Source: Treponema vincentii
GTDB taxonomy: Bacteria; Spirochaetota; Spirochaetia; Treponematales; Treponemataceae
Reading direction: 5' to 3'
DNA: 64,000 bases
NCBI RefSeq assembly: GCF_018336815.1
Contig: NZ_CP050497.1
Location: 1,488,001 to 1,552,000 of the forward strand
Translations under genes and position numbers: made by a program
The notes under the pieces: model-generated
What the model was told of the DNA's origin: nothing
Databases searched by the model: none
Seen by the model: only the letters and a program-made list of their open reading frames with translations
Shown: positions 16,996 to 26,629 of the stretch, one piece after another
Numbering within the stretch: the stretch's first letter is position 1
Layout of the letters: every line of letters starts with the position of its first letter

Positions 16996-18630
16996 ATGGA
17001 AAATTCAATAAAGTCATTAAACGAGTATTTAAGTCTAACTTCTACTTTCATTATTCCTTATTATCAACGCGGATATATATGGGGTAAAAAACGTGATTCT
17101 AAGAAAGATTCGGCAGCATACATGATTGACAGTATTATAGCAGCTTTTGAAAAGAAGCGAGAGCTATTTTTGCAAGGTATTATTACTACTAAACCTAAAA
17201 ATAATGAAGTGATATTAATAGATGATGGACAACAGCGCACAACCTTTTTTTATCTCCTGTTACGCTATCTTGGTTCAGACCGTATATTCAAAATAAAATA
17301 TGAAATCCGTAAAGAATCCGATTCATTTCTTCAAAATATTGCAGAAGTTGCTCAACAGTCACGTGAAGAATTGGTAAAACAAGCAAAAAAAGATGAAACC
17401 GAAAAACATCAAGATATATATTATTTTAAGAAAACAATACGGATAATACATGAAGTTTTAAAAAAGAAAACTCCTAATGAGTTGCACGATTTAGCAGTAT
17501 TTTTGTATGAAAACATAAAGTTTTTATGCATATCTATACCGGACGATAAAGCGATAACCGTTTTCTCCATGATGAACGGCAATAAAGCGGTGATGACACC
17601 GGAGGAACTCATAAAAGCCGAATTATTACGTTTAGTATCGTTAGATAGCAATAGTGATGAAGATTCAGCAAAACGATGGGAACAAGTCTTATTGCGCGGA
17701 AAATATGCACGGGAGTGGGATAGATGGCTCTATTGGTGGAATAATAATAGCGTAAAAGAGTTTTACGGCATGAAAGAGCAATCAAATAACACGCTCGGTC
17801 TTTTATTAACAACATATTATGAAATACACAAAGAAAAAAATGCAGATTATTCTTTTGCAGAATTTAGAAGTCTCTTTTTAAAAGAAAATTCAGCTCAAAA
17901 AGCGCATGATCTTTTTTATGATTTACGCCGGTTACAAAAGAAATTCGAAGATGTATATAACAGCACTGGCAACACGGTGGAGTTGCATAATAAAATCGGC
18001 GCAATAATAAAAATATTTAACAAGAAGCATCGAATAAACTTTCTTGTCGATTATTTTTCCGATCATATTACACAAGATGAATTGGAAAAATGGTATAAAT
18101 ATGTATTTTTAAGTCTTACCTATAATGATATCAAAAAAGCATTAGCAGCTGAAAAAAATGCTGAAGATGACGAACCGATCATTGAGAATGATGTAAAGGA
18201 TTTAATTAACGCAGTTTCTGATAATGATTTATACAATAATAATGATTATAAACAATATGCGTATTTGCAACTTTTTAGATTAAATATTGAAGAAGATACG
18301 AAACTCGGCAGAGCTTTTGATTTTTCCTGTTGGGATAACGGAAAGAAATCATTAGAGCATATTTTACCACAATCAAAAGCATCCGGAAAAAATGAACATT
18401 GTATCGGAAATCTTGTCCTGCTTTACAAAAATGAGAATTCCGCATTCGGCAACAAGAGTTTTGAAGATAAAAAACGAATGTATTTTGATTTTTCTGAAAA
18501 TTTTAAAAGCCGTCATTTACTGCATACTATGTCCGTATTTGCAGGAAGCTGTTGGGGAAATAAAGAAATAGAGCAGAATAAAGAGAAAATAATAGCGGAG
18601 ATAAAAAAGTATTATGGTTACACAAAATAA
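16996..18630 (+). CDS. DUF262-DUF1524 protein (GmrSD-type restriction-like)
   Basis: 544 residues from ATG 16996. N-terminal DUF262 domain: IIPYYQRGYIWGKK, a middle ELFLQGIITTK block, and DDGQQRTTFFYLLL, the DGQQR nucleotide-binding signature (about residue 75-85). C-terminal DUF1524 domain with an HNH-like nuclease core: KSLEHILPQSK near residue 455, then HCIGNLVLLYKNENSAFGNKSFEDKK. In GmrSD enzymes this pairing lets NTP hydrolysis drive cleavage of phage DNA carrying modified cytosines. Codon use is AT-rich compared with dxr and rseP on either side. The last 17 bases overlap the next gene, so the two were selected as a pair. Nucleus of a likely anti-phage system. Confidence 0.88.
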   Translation: MENSIKSLNEYLSLTSTFIIPYYQRGYIWGKKRDSKKDSAAYMIDSIIAAFEKKRELFLQGIITTKPKNNEVILIDDGQQRTTFFYLLLRYLGSDRIFKIKYEIRKESDSFLQNIAEVAQQSREELVKQAKKDETEKHQDIYYFKKTIRIIHEVLKKKTPNELHDLAVFLYENIKFLCISIPDDKAITVFSMMNGNKAVMTPEELIKAELLRLVSLDSNSDEDSAKRWEQVLLRGKYAREWDRWLYWWNNNSVKEFYGMKEQSNNTLGLLLTTYYEIHKEKNADYSFAEFRSLFLKENSAQKAHDLFYDLRRLQKKFEDVYNSTGNTVELHNKIGAIIKIFNKKHRINFLVDYFSDHITQDELEKWYKYVFLSLTYNDIKKALAAEKNAEDDEPIIENDVKDLINAVSDNDLYNNNDYKQYAYLQLFRLNIEEDTKLGRAFDFSCWDNGKKSLEHILPQSKASGKNEHCIGNLVLLYKNENSAFGNKSFEDKKRMYFDFSENFKSRHLLHTMSVFAGSCWGNKEIEQNKEKIIAEIKKYYGYTK

Positions 18631-20920
18631 AACCTTTCAGACAGGGAAAGAATATTGCTTAGGGGATATATTCAATGGTGAGAATAAGATAATTATTCCC
18701 GATTTACAACGTGATTATTGCTGGGGAGACAAAGCCGGTCTTGTAGAAAACTTTACGGATAACCTTATTGAACTCTTTGTAAAAGATAAAAATCAGCATA
18801 TCACTATGGGGCTCATATATGGATACGAGGAGCCGTCCCATTATCTGCAATTATGCGATGGACAACAGCGTCTTACAACGCTTTTTTTATTACTCGGTCT
18901 GCTCAATAAGCGAACGGAAAATTCTTTTGAGCAGTATATTACTGATAACAAAGAGCCTCGTTTACAATATGCAATACGGGAAAATACGCTCTATTTTTTA
19001 TTCGATCTTGCCGGTAATTTTTTTGCCGGGGATAATACAACCCTGAATGTTGAAGATATACGAAAACAGCCGTGGTATTTTAAAGACTATGATGTGGATC
19101 CTAGTATACAAAGTATGCTGAAAGCCTTAGATATCATTGATAAACGGTTAACGTCTCAAACTATAAAAGATAACTATAAGGCTTTCGGAGAGTTTCTAAT
19201 AGATAAGATATTTTTTCTGTATTATGATATGGAAAATCGTAGAAACGGCGAAGAAACCTTCGTGATTATTAATACCACCGGTGAACCGCTTACCGAAACT
19301 GAAAATCTAAAACCCCTTATGTTATCAAAGATTACGGATGACGAAAAACAAAAATCTGCTAGCAAAGACTGGGAACAATGGGAAGACTTTTTTTGGCAAA
19401 ATCGAGATGAAAATGATACTGCAGATATCGGCTTAAAGGAGTTTTTTAGATGGGTTGTATTATTGCAATTTGATATAATAAACGATAATAAAACAGCTTT
19501 CCAAAATATGGTCGACTCTATGCCGAGTACCGAACTGAGAAAGCTTGATCTTAAAACGGTGAAAAAGTATTTTTCTATTATTACGTTTCTTTTCGATAAA
19601 GAACTCATTGATAAATTTGACTCATACCTAGCGCCGCAGGAGCAAAACGATCAGATTATATTATTTAAGATTTTACCGGTAATTGAATATATCTCTCGGT
19701 TTGGTCAATCGAATATAGAAAATATTAGACGGGTAATACGGTTTTTCTTTAATCTTTCGCGCGTGGAGAACGTAAGCAAGGCTATTTCCGAACAATTACC
19801 TGAAGCTCTCAGCATTATAAAGAAGTTGCCGAATGCTGAGATAACATCTCTATTGGAATTTAAAGATAAAATTTCAAAAACCTTATTAACCGATGAAGAA
19901 GCATTTAAATTAGCTTTGTATAAAACCGGAGGAAAAGAAAGACAAAACTATGAAAAGCGATTTTGGGCAGCAGAAGATCATCATCTATGGAAGGGTGAAA
20001 TAAAGCCGCTATTGCAATGGAGCTGTAGAGATGGGGTACTCGATAGCAGCACCTTTGATGTAGCACGTTTTGATGAATACGATAAAACCGTTAGGCAGAT
20101 ATTTTATAATGGCCATAAGGATCGGAAGCTCGATATCACCAGAAGAGCGTTACTGACTATTCTACCGTCGGATAATTATCCTAAGATATTTAGAGGAAAT
20201 ACAAATTATTCTTTTTGTTGGGAGTATAAGGATTGGAAAACGCTGATTTATGAGAATAATAAAGGTTTTCAATCTTTTCTTGATATACTGAAAGATAAAT
20301 CCAATATACAGAATGCAGAAAAAGATATGATTACCAAATGTATCGATGATATAAAAGGTGGAAAGCGTAAATTAGATTATGATTTAGATAAATTCTTGAA
20401 ATATCCTGAAATTTTAGCCTATTGTAAGAAAAAGAATATACAATGGGATGATAAAAAAGATAACTGGATATTAGTTCCGAAAACAAGAGCTACCACCTTT
20501 ATTGATTTGGAACTATATATCTTTTATTTAGAACTTATTCCACCTGAACAATCGCAATTTTTAACGCAAAATCTGGCAAAATATAGTGATGATAAAAGTA
20601 AAAAACATTACCGATTTACGATTAATAGTATACATTGGAAAATATGGTTTTATGCTGAATATAATGATGGAAATTGCTGCGTATTTTCAAAAGAAGATAA
20701 TTCTTGCGTTATCGATTGTTTATTGGAGAAGACAGAATTGTATGAAATTAACCTACGCAATGGAAATAATCAAAATCAAACGAAATCTGAATTTGAAGAG
20801 CTCGCCGTGCGGTTGAGTATGGAATATTTAAAAAAAGAAAAACGGTATCGATTATCCCATTTAGATAAAGAAGATGCTTATCAGAAAATAAAAGAAATAA
20901 TAACAGCCGTATCACACTGA
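18614..20920 (+). CDS. Second DUF262 protein, large, without recognisable nuclease domain
   Basis: The 768-residue protein starts inside the previous gene (17-base overlap). Its N-terminus is a second DUF262 domain: IIPDLQRDYCWG, HITMGLIYGYEE, and LCDGQQRLTTLFLLLGLL (about residues 75-95), followed by TFVIINTTGEPLTETENLKP, the conserved mid-domain block. Beyond about residue 300 it is helical, then holds a segment near 480-560 (LDITRRALLTILPSDNYPKI..) and a beta-rich C-terminus (near 640-720) that I cannot assign; I see no HxxP/HNH motif like the one in its partner. AT-rich like its partner. It may be the sensor or regulator of a two-protein system whose partner holds the nuclease. Confidence 0.8.
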   Translation: MVTQNKTFQTGKEYCLGDIFNGENKIIIPDLQRDYCWGDKAGLVENFTDNLIELFVKDKNQHITMGLIYGYEEPSHYLQLCDGQQRLTTLFLLLGLLNKRTENSFEQYITDNKEPRLQYAIRENTLYFLFDLAGNFFAGDNTTLNVEDIRKQPWYFKDYDVDPSIQSMLKALDIIDKRLTSQTIKDNYKAFGEFLIDKIFFLYYDMENRRNGEETFVIINTTGEPLTETENLKPLMLSKITDDEKQKSASKDWEQWEDFFWQNRDENDTADIGLKEFFRWVVLLQFDIINDNKTAFQNMVDSMPSTELRKLDLKTVKKYFSIITFLFDKELIDKFDSYLAPQEQNDQIILFKILPVIEYISRFGQSNIENIRRVIRFFFNLSRVENVSKAISEQLPEALSIIKKLPNAEITSLLEFKDKISKTLLTDEEAFKLALYKTGGKERQNYEKRFWAAEDHHLWKGEIKPLLQWSCRDGVLDSSTFDVARFDEYDKTVRQIFYNGHKDRKLDITRRALLTILPSDNYPKIFRGNTNYSFCWEYKDWKTLIYENNKGFQSFLDILKDKSNIQNAEKDMITKCIDDIKGGKRKLDYDLDKFLKYPEILAYCKKKNIQWDDKKDNWILVPKTRATTFIDLELYIFYLELIPPEQSQFLTQNLAKYSDDKSKKHYRFTINSIHWKIWFYAEYNDGNCCVFSKEDNSCVIDCLLEKTELYEINLRNGNNQNQTKSEFEELAVRLSMEYLKKEKRYRLSHLDKEDAYQKIKEIITAVSH

Positions 20921-21038
20921 CAGCGGTTATATAAGTTACTATTTTCAGCGGTTCAAAGAATGTTTCGCTCCGCAAAACTTACCAGTATATGATAGAGGTG
21001 GTAAAAATTGCTTTAAGGATGTATGTTAAGAATATCTA

Positions 21039-21160
21039 GCTTGTCCCCATCTCTTTTTTTGCTATAATAATAAAGGAAAGACGGGAGCAAATATATTGAA
21101 CAAGAATTTGACGAGTTGACTATCACCGATGATATCGCTAAGCAAAGGACTGTAATGGAC
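21039..21160 (+). pseudogene. 5' remnant of an Rpn-family gene
   Basis: From GCTTGTCCCCATCTCTTT through a GCTATAATAATA -10-like segment to a frame reading EQEFDELTITDDI, this stretch matches the upstream region and first codons of the broken Rpn gene at 47584 (EKEFDELTIADDY), including the same GCTTGTCCCC leader on the minus strand at 47641-47615. After about 13 codons the match ends; structured repeat copy 2 starts close by. It marks the right edge of the DUF262 block. Confidence 0.6.
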
Positions 21161-21169
21161 GTATCTTTT

Positions 21170-21362
21170 GCGTGAAATTTTATCTAAAATTTCACGCAGT
21201 TTATTTTTAGAAAAGAAGGATAACCGCATCAGGTGTGCAGTTCAAATACCGCAGCAGCACAGGGATTGGGCGACCATTTGAGCCGCAAAGCGGCGAAACT
21301 CTGGTCGAACAATCCCTGTGATGCTGCGGGGTGTAAAAAAAATAACCTGATGCGGTTACCCT
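21170..21362 (+). repeat. Structured repeat A, copy 2 (193 nt)
   Basis: Same order and same length as copy 1: AT-rich hairpin 21170-21197 (13-base arms GCGTGAAATTTTA / TAAAATTTCACGC), outer arms 21216-21233 (ends CCGCATCAGG) and 21346-21362 (starts CCTGATGCGG), inner arms 21249-21275 and 21303-21329, and an apical segment CATTTGAGCCGCAAAGCGG. The stems differ in sequence from copy 1 but remain complementary: for example the inner stem core is CACAGGGATTG here and AATGGAGGTT there. The element ends 17 bases before the rseP ATG. Confidence 0.85.
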
Positions 21363-21378
21363 GCGAAGGACTATATAG

Positions 21379-22731
21379 ATGATAAAATTTTTGATCGGAT
21401 TGCCGGTACTCGGTATTGTTGTATTTATCCATGAGCTGGGGCACTTCATCGCTGCTAAGCTCTGCGGAGTGTCGGTAGAAAGCTTTTCCATCGGCTGGGG
21501 ACCGGTACTGCTGCATAAAAAATTCGGTACAACCGACTACCGGCTATCGGCGATTCCCCTCGGCGGCTACTGCGGCATGAAAGGCGAACACGCATTTAGA
21601 GAGGCTTATGAAAAAAAACTATCGACTGTCCCCAAGGAAGAGGGGAGCTTGTTTGCCGCACATCCCTTTAAGCGGATACTGATAGCATTTGCGGGACCCT
21701 TTGCCAACCTCTTGCTTGCCGCCGTTGCGCTTGCCATGATAAGCGGGATTGGCAGGACATACTATACCACTGATAACCGCATCGTGCCGGTATACTGTCT
21801 CGATTCGAGCGACCAATCGCCTGCGCGGACAGCCGGTTTACAAATAGGCGATCGTATTCTTAAAATTAATGATGAAAAGACCGCGAACTTCGCCGATATT
21901 CAGCAGATTATCGCACTGCATCCGGAAGAATCGCTTACAATGCTGATTGAACGAGGCAGCGAGCAGCTCAGCACAACGATACGTCCTGATTTGAATAAAA
22001 AGACCGGTGCGGGGCAGGTCGGTATTTACCGTTATGTGCCGCTCGAAGTTGCATCCGTGCGGAAAGATTCCGCTGCCGATTTAGCGGGAATAAAAATAGG
22101 TGATCGTATTACCGGTATTGACGGCACGACGCTCGATAACCAGATGGCGCTGATATACTTTTTCCGCGACTATACGCAAAAGACCGCACTCTTTGAGCTT
22201 ATCCGTGCCGGTGAGCGGATTGAGCTGCCGGTAAACCTTGTCCGCACGGAAAACGGCAGCGTCGATCTCGGTTTGAATTGGGAATATATCACTGTAAATG
22301 AAGAAGGAACCGGTTTTATTGCCAGTTTGCGCAAAGGGCTGGTGCAAACCGGAGAACTGACGGTTGTTACGCTGAAAAGCCTCGGTCTTTTGTTTAAGGG
22401 CGTGAGTATGACCGAAGCGGTTGCAGGGCCGGTACGAATCAGTTCGATGATCGGCGGTCTTGCAGCAGACGGCTTTAGTGAGAATGTACGGGCGGGCTTT
22501 GTGAATATCGCAGAAATTGTTGCGGTAATATGCGTGTCTCTTTTTTTAATGAACCTCTTGCCCATTCCTATTCTTGACGGCGGATTGATCTTTACTGCCT
22601 TTATTGAATGCATCGTCCGTCGGCAAATTCCGCCTCGTGTGTTATATTACCTACAGTTTGTAGGAGTTGCCTTTATCGCCGTGCTTTTTTTCTTTGCACT
22701 TTGGGCGGATATCTTATATATTATGAAATAA
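21379..22731 (+). CDS. rseP: RseP-family site-2 protease (M50)
   Basis: Intramembrane zinc metalloprotease that cuts regulatory membrane proteins. The 450-residue protein has HELGHFIAAKL (HExxH, about residue 18) in the first helix, two PDZ-like domains (about 125-185 and 210-280), and the second metal ligand in PIPILDGGLIF near 405, with further membrane helices at the C-terminus. GAAGGAC lies before the ATG at 21379. The gene normally follows dxr; the DUF262 block and structured repeat copy 2 now intervene. Confidence 0.95.
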   Translation: MIKFLIGLPVLGIVVFIHELGHFIAAKLCGVSVESFSIGWGPVLLHKKFGTTDYRLSAIPLGGYCGMKGEHAFREAYEKKLSTVPKEEGSLFAAHPFKRILIAFAGPFANLLLAAVALAMISGIGRTYYTTDNRIVPVYCLDSSDQSPARTAGLQIGDRILKINDEKTANFADIQQIIALHPEESLTMLIERGSEQLSTTIRPDLNKKTGAGQVGIYRYVPLEVASVRKDSAADLAGIKIGDRITGIDGTTLDNQMALIYFFRDYTQKTALFELIRAGERIELPVNLVRTENGSVDLGLNWEYITVNEEGTGFIASLRKGLVQTGELTVVTLKSLGLLFKGVSMTEAVAGPVRISSMIGGLAADGFSENVRAGFVNIAEIVAVICVSLFLMNLLPIPILDGGLIFTAFIECIVRRQIPPRVLYYLQFVGVAFIAVLFFFALWADILYIMK

Positions 22732-22779
22732 CAGGGAGTGGAAAGGATCTATTTTTGATGCTCCTTGTACATCTCGTGA

Positions 22780-22935
22780 GGAGCCGTACGATAAAAGCTG
22801 CCGAAGATACCGTCAGCTTTTATCTACTCAAGTTTGCGTTGCAAACTTGTATATCTACTGCACATTCTCATTTCATTGCGAATGTGCTTAAAAAGTCAAC
22901 AAAAAGTTGAAACTTTTTATTGACTTTTTATAGGA
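22780..22935. repeat. Cluster of three to four hairpins between rseP and the CpXC gene
   Basis: Successive inverted repeats: ATAAAAGCTG / CAGCTTTTAT around 22793-22832, CAAGTTTGC / GCAAACTTG around 22839-22858, CACATTC / GAATGTG around 22861-22887, and AAAAAGTCAA / TTGACTTTTT around 22891-22931. The last ends 10 bases before the CpXC start. The CAAGTTTG..CAAACTTG hairpin resembles the type I hairpins of the arrays near 30-31 kb. Confidence 0.55.
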
Positions 22936-22941
22936 GGAGTT

Positions 22942-23613
22942 ATGCAAAAAATTACCTGTAAATGTGACTGTTCGTTTGACGTGGAATATGAAAAAACAAT
23001 CGATCTTGATGCCCGCCCTGCAATCAAAGAAGATATAAAGAAAGGCTCCTTTTTGTCTTTTATATGTCCGTCCTGCCATTCAAAAGTCAATATCGAGCTT
23101 GAAACAGAATTTGTGTGGAAATCAAAAAAGACGACATTGCTGTTTGTACCCGAAAAGAAGCGTATGGAATGCCTCGCTTTTTGCGCAGGCGCTGTCCGAA
23201 TCGATGCGGAAAATAATAAAAAGTTAAAGACTGAATTTCTGAAAAAAGGACAAACACCCGTTATCGGTTATCCTGAACTTGCCGACCGGATTGCTGTCCT
23301 TGATTCCGGCTTAGACCCTGAAATTGTGGAAGCGGTAAAATTCTTTTTGCTGGATAACGGAAAGAATATCAAGGGTAAACAAATTCAAATCCTATTTGAA
23401 AAACTCGAGGATGAGACGATTGAGTTTCATGTGCATGGATTACGGGAAAAAGAAGTTGCTGTGATGCGTATTCCGCTGACTCTTTATCGTTCGATTGAAG
23501 CAGATCGCAAAGCGAAAAAGCAAAAAGAAGTGTTTCAGGCTTTGTGGCTTGGTCCCTATCTTTCCTATAAGAATATTCATGCCGAAGGAGATGATCATGA
23601 GCCGGTGGTTTAG
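22942..23613 (+). CDS. CpXC-domain protein
   Basis: The 223-residue protein begins with a CpXC domain: ITCKCDCSFDVEYEKTIDLD with the CxCxC cysteines, and about 40 residues later SFICPSCHSKVNIELE, a CPSC pair likely to bind zinc. The rest (about 65-220) is alpha/beta with no family I know. No signal peptide. GGAGGAG lies before the ATG. Its last 17 bases overlap the next gene, which carries a signal peptide, suggesting related function. Confidence 0.8.
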   Translation: MQKITCKCDCSFDVEYEKTIDLDARPAIKEDIKKGSFLSFICPSCHSKVNIELETEFVWKSKKTTLLFVPEKKRMECLAFCAGAVRIDAENNKKLKTEFLKKGQTPVIGYPELADRIAVLDSGLDPEIVEAVKFFLLDNGKNIKGKQIQILFEKLEDETIEFHVHGLREKEVAVMRIPLTLYRSIEADRKAKKQKEVFQALWLGPYLSYKNIHAEGDDHEPVV

Positions 23614-25915
23614 ATGCATTCCGCTTTTGTTTTTATTTTTATGTGTGTGTGTAAGTATACAGGCACAGACCACCGGTCACACCGGCTCAACAGCTGCGTC
23701 AACCAAACCGGCAGCATCGGTGATTGAACAAACCGCTGCTGATGAACAATTGCAAACGGATACATTGGATAACGATGACGATTCGGGTGTACAGCACCAA
23801 TCCCAATCAGATAATCCTACCAATGCCGGAGAGCAATCATCCACCGCTGCACAGGATACATCGAAAAAAACGCCGGAGAAATCTGACACAACCGGTGCCG
23901 TATCTGCTTCTGATGAATCACCTCGCACGGAAGATTCTGTTCCGGAAGGAGCGGGAGAAAGTGCTGCCGGAGAGCAGAATGGCAAGGGGGTATCGGAGAA
24001 TACCGATGCCAATGCAGAATCTGCGACAGAATCTGAGCTCGATGAAAATCTTGCCGATACGGCGATGCAAAAAAATGGTGTAGGGGGACAAGACCCTTCT
24101 GTAAAAAACAGTCTGGAACGGGCACGTATTTCTCATCAATTTGAAGGCGGGGTTACCGCTATCGCCGACTCTTCCATTACGCATTCTTTTTTTGCTGCAG
24201 GAAAAGACGGCTTTATTACCCGTTTTTCATATAGAACGATGAAGCCCGAAACGTGGCAGGTATCGACTATGCCGATTAAGCGCATAGCTGCACATCCTAA
24301 AAAAAACGTGATTGCCGTCTATGAAACGGACGGTTTCAGCATTCATACTATTTCCCTCTGGGATTGGCAAACAAAAAAACAGCTGTACGCAAAACGCTTT
24401 ACCAGCTCTGTTCTTTCACTATCGTGGTCGGCACAGGGGACATATCTCTTTATCGGAACCGCATCGACGGAAGGCATTACTATCCTTGATGCAAGCGGAA
24501 AGATTAAAAAAGTGTATCCGCGTCCGCCGGGAATTGTGCTGCTTGCTGCGACCGGCCCGAGCGAAAAAAGCATCGTAACATACGGAGAAACCGGCAGGCT
24601 TGTGTATGCCGATATTGCGAAAAAATCCATTCTGACACAGTACGAAACAGAAGATCGGTTGGAAAGTCCTGAACTAATTAAAAATTATACTCAGATTATC
24701 GGGTATAAAAACGGGAATGTTGTGGTGGTAAAGGCTGCTTCTGGTGAGGTATTGGAAAATTATCCTGCTCGTTCGGCGCTGTTTGCAGGGAAGATTACGG
24801 ATAGCCTGCCGGTATGGATTGAAAAAGGAGACGCGCGGCGAACATGGCATTTGTGTCAAGGCGATAAAAAATCCCCCGCTTTTACTCTTCCGCATCCCGC
24901 AGTTATCACGGCAGCAAGGCATGTCGATGCAACGGTTGTAATTGGAACCGATGACGGTAGACTATACCGTTTAAAGCAAAATAGTGATGCGACAATTTCG
25001 CTAACGGAGTTGAACATCGATACTTCAATTCAAGTTAGTGATATATGTACGAAAGATTCTAAAATCTATATGTTGAGCGGTTCGACGCTGTATGCCGCCG
25101 CTTCTCCGACGGATGAGCCGGAACCCGTTATCCAATCTGTTTCAGGCGAACGGTGTACCGTATACGGGAACGGCTTTTTATTTTGGTCTGCGGAAAAAAA
25201 TGCACCGCTGTATTATGCAGAGGAAGGACAAACACCGACTATTCTTTACCGTCCGCGGGAACGGCTCAATTCGGTTTCGGTTTATAAAGATACTATTGCT
25301 GCGGTACGGGCGTTTAGCGGTCTTGTTCTATTGAACGGTAAAAGCGGAAAGCAGTTATTTACGTATCAAGCAGCCGGATTGCAAGATGCAGTACAAGTTG
25401 ATGACACATTCGTGCTTATTACCAAAAGTACGGGCGGTGTTATCCGTCAACCGCTCCTGCTGATTGACATCAGAACGAGCGAAACCATCCCGCTTAATAT
25501 GGACGGGGACATTGCGTTTTCCGCACAGGCAAATAACAAGGTACCCAATACATTTTCATGCTTTCGGTTAAAAACGGAGAAAGCGGCGCAAACCGATTTA
25601 ATGACGATGAAAATCGATACGGCGCATCCCGCCCGCAGCGCTTTTACCGCGGCGCTTTCGTACGGTGATGAAAACTTACAAGCCTCGCTCTACGATGATG
25701 GATACGCCGTGCTCACCAACCTCGGGAAAAATCAACTGAGCTATTACGATAAAAAGCGGAGATCGATTCGGCAGCTTCCGCGGGACTATGCGTTATCCCG
25801 CAAGGCGTTGATGACGGATACATACATTGTCAGCGTGAATTATGACGGATCCCTTTCGTGGTTTAACCGCCGGACGATGCAGTTGTTGCAGCATATCCCG
25901 CCGACTAAGAATTGA
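23597..25915 (+). CDS. Secreted beta-propeller (WD40/YVTN-like) protein
   Basis: From ATG 23597 (AAGGAGATGATC just upstream) the 772-residue product has a signal peptide (SRWFRCIPLLFLFLCVCVSIQA), then a ~130-residue low-complexity linker rich in Ser, Thr, Glu, Asp and Ala, and from about residue 170 a series of beta blades: FFAAGKDGFITRFS, IAVYETDGFSIHTISLWDW, YLFIGTASTEGITILD, TVVIGTDDGRLYRLK. The blades fit a propeller in the periplasm or on the surface. No catalytic motif is visible. The longer upstream reading from 23495 overlaps the CpXC gene in another frame and is not real. Confidence 0.7.
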   Translation: MSRWFRCIPLLFLFLCVCVSIQAQTTGHTGSTAASTKPAASVIEQTAADEQLQTDTLDNDDDSGVQHQSQSDNPTNAGEQSSTAAQDTSKKTPEKSDTTGAVSASDESPRTEDSVPEGAGESAAGEQNGKGVSENTDANAESATESELDENLADTAMQKNGVGGQDPSVKNSLERARISHQFEGGVTAIADSSITHSFFAAGKDGFITRFSYRTMKPETWQVSTMPIKRIAAHPKKNVIAVYETDGFSIHTISLWDWQTKKQLYAKRFTSSVLSLSWSAQGTYLFIGTASTEGITILDASGKIKKVYPRPPGIVLLAATGPSEKSIVTYGETGRLVYADIAKKSILTQYETEDRLESPELIKNYTQIIGYKNGNVVVVKAASGEVLENYPARSALFAGKITDSLPVWIEKGDARRTWHLCQGDKKSPAFTLPHPAVITAARHVDATVVIGTDDGRLYRLKQNSDATISLTELNIDTSIQVSDICTKDSKIYMLSGSTLYAAASPTDEPEPVIQSVSGERCTVYGNGFLFWSAEKNAPLYYAEEGQTPTILYRPRERLNSVSVYKDTIAAVRAFSGLVLLNGKSGKQLFTYQAAGLQDAVQVDDTFVLITKSTGGVIRQPLLLIDIRTSETIPLNMDGDIAFSAQANNKVPNTFSCFRLKTEKAAQTDLMTMKIDTAHPARSAFTAALSYGDENLQASLYDDGYAVLTNLGKNQLSYYDKKRRSIRQLPRDYALSRKALMTDTYIVSVNYDGSLSWFNRRTMQLLQHIPPTKN

Positions 25916-25933
25916 GGTTGTGGAAGTTGCCTC

Positions 25934-25962
25934 TTAACAATTTGCAAATACTAACCTATACT
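25934..25962 (+). promoter_or_regulatory. Candidate promoter of tetR, leaderless
   Basis: TTAACA (25934-25939), 17-base spacer, TATACT (25957-25962). The ATG at 25970 is 7 bases downstream of the -10 box, the expected transcription start, so the message may have no leader. Confidence 0.5.
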
Positions 25963-25969
25963 ATCAGTG

Positions 25970-26629
25970 ATGAAAGAATCGAGAAAAAAGCGCAATACTT
26001 ATACTGAAATTCTCAAAAATGCAAAAATGGAATTTTTGCGAAAAGGCTTTGGAAAAGCGTCGATGCGCTCAATTGCGGCAATGACAGGAATAACCGCCGG
26101 CGCTTTGTATAAACACTTTCCGTCAAAGGCTGCAATCTTTGAAGCACTGGTGCAGCCACTTATTGCGCAAACATTAAGTATCGGTACCGATTTTTCCGAA
26201 ATCGTGATTGATCTATTCAAGGCAGAAAATAACACGGCAATAAAAGAGGTTATACGCACATCGATATGGAATTTATATAATCTTGTTTATAACCGCTTTG
26301 ACGAATTTAAGCTGTTGTTTAATCGTGCTACAGGAACAAAATATGAAAATATCCGCCATGAATTTGTAATGGCGGATGTTGCAGCATGTAAAAAATTCAT
26401 CGACGATTTTAAAAAACATGGAATCAATATCCGTCCTTTAAGCGACGACCAGCTTCATTTGATTTACAGCACTGCCTTAACGCCGTTTTTTGAGATTATA
26501 ACCCATGAATATTCTTATGAAAAAGCTCAAGGATTTATCGATATATTAACCGATGTCATGTATTTCTGCTGGAATAAAATTATGCAGCCGGAAACACAAT
26601 CAGGACAATCACACCAGCTGCCTTTTTAG
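25970..26629 (+). CDS. TetR-family transcriptional regulator
   Basis: The 219-residue protein has an N-terminal TetR helix-turn-helix: YTEILKNAKMEFLRKGFGKA, SMRSIAAMTGITAGALYKHF and PSKAAIFEAL (residues ~10-60), then a helical ligand domain. It most likely represses the RND export genes that begin at 26916, because a 33-bp palindrome overlaps the promoter there. The last 12 or so codons overlap structured repeat copy 3 on the other strand. A GTG one codon upstream (25967) is the alternative start. Confidence 0.9.
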   Translation: MKESRKKRNTYTEILKNAKMEFLRKGFGKASMRSIAAMTGITAGALYKHFPSKAAIFEALVQPLIAQTLSIGTDFSEIVIDLFKAENNTAIKEVIRTSIWNLYNLVYNRFDEFKLLFNRATGTKYENIRHEFVMADVAACKKFIDDFKKHGINIRPLSDDQLHLIYSTALTPFFEIITHEYSYEKAQGFIDILTDVMYFCWNKIMQPETQSGQSHQLPF

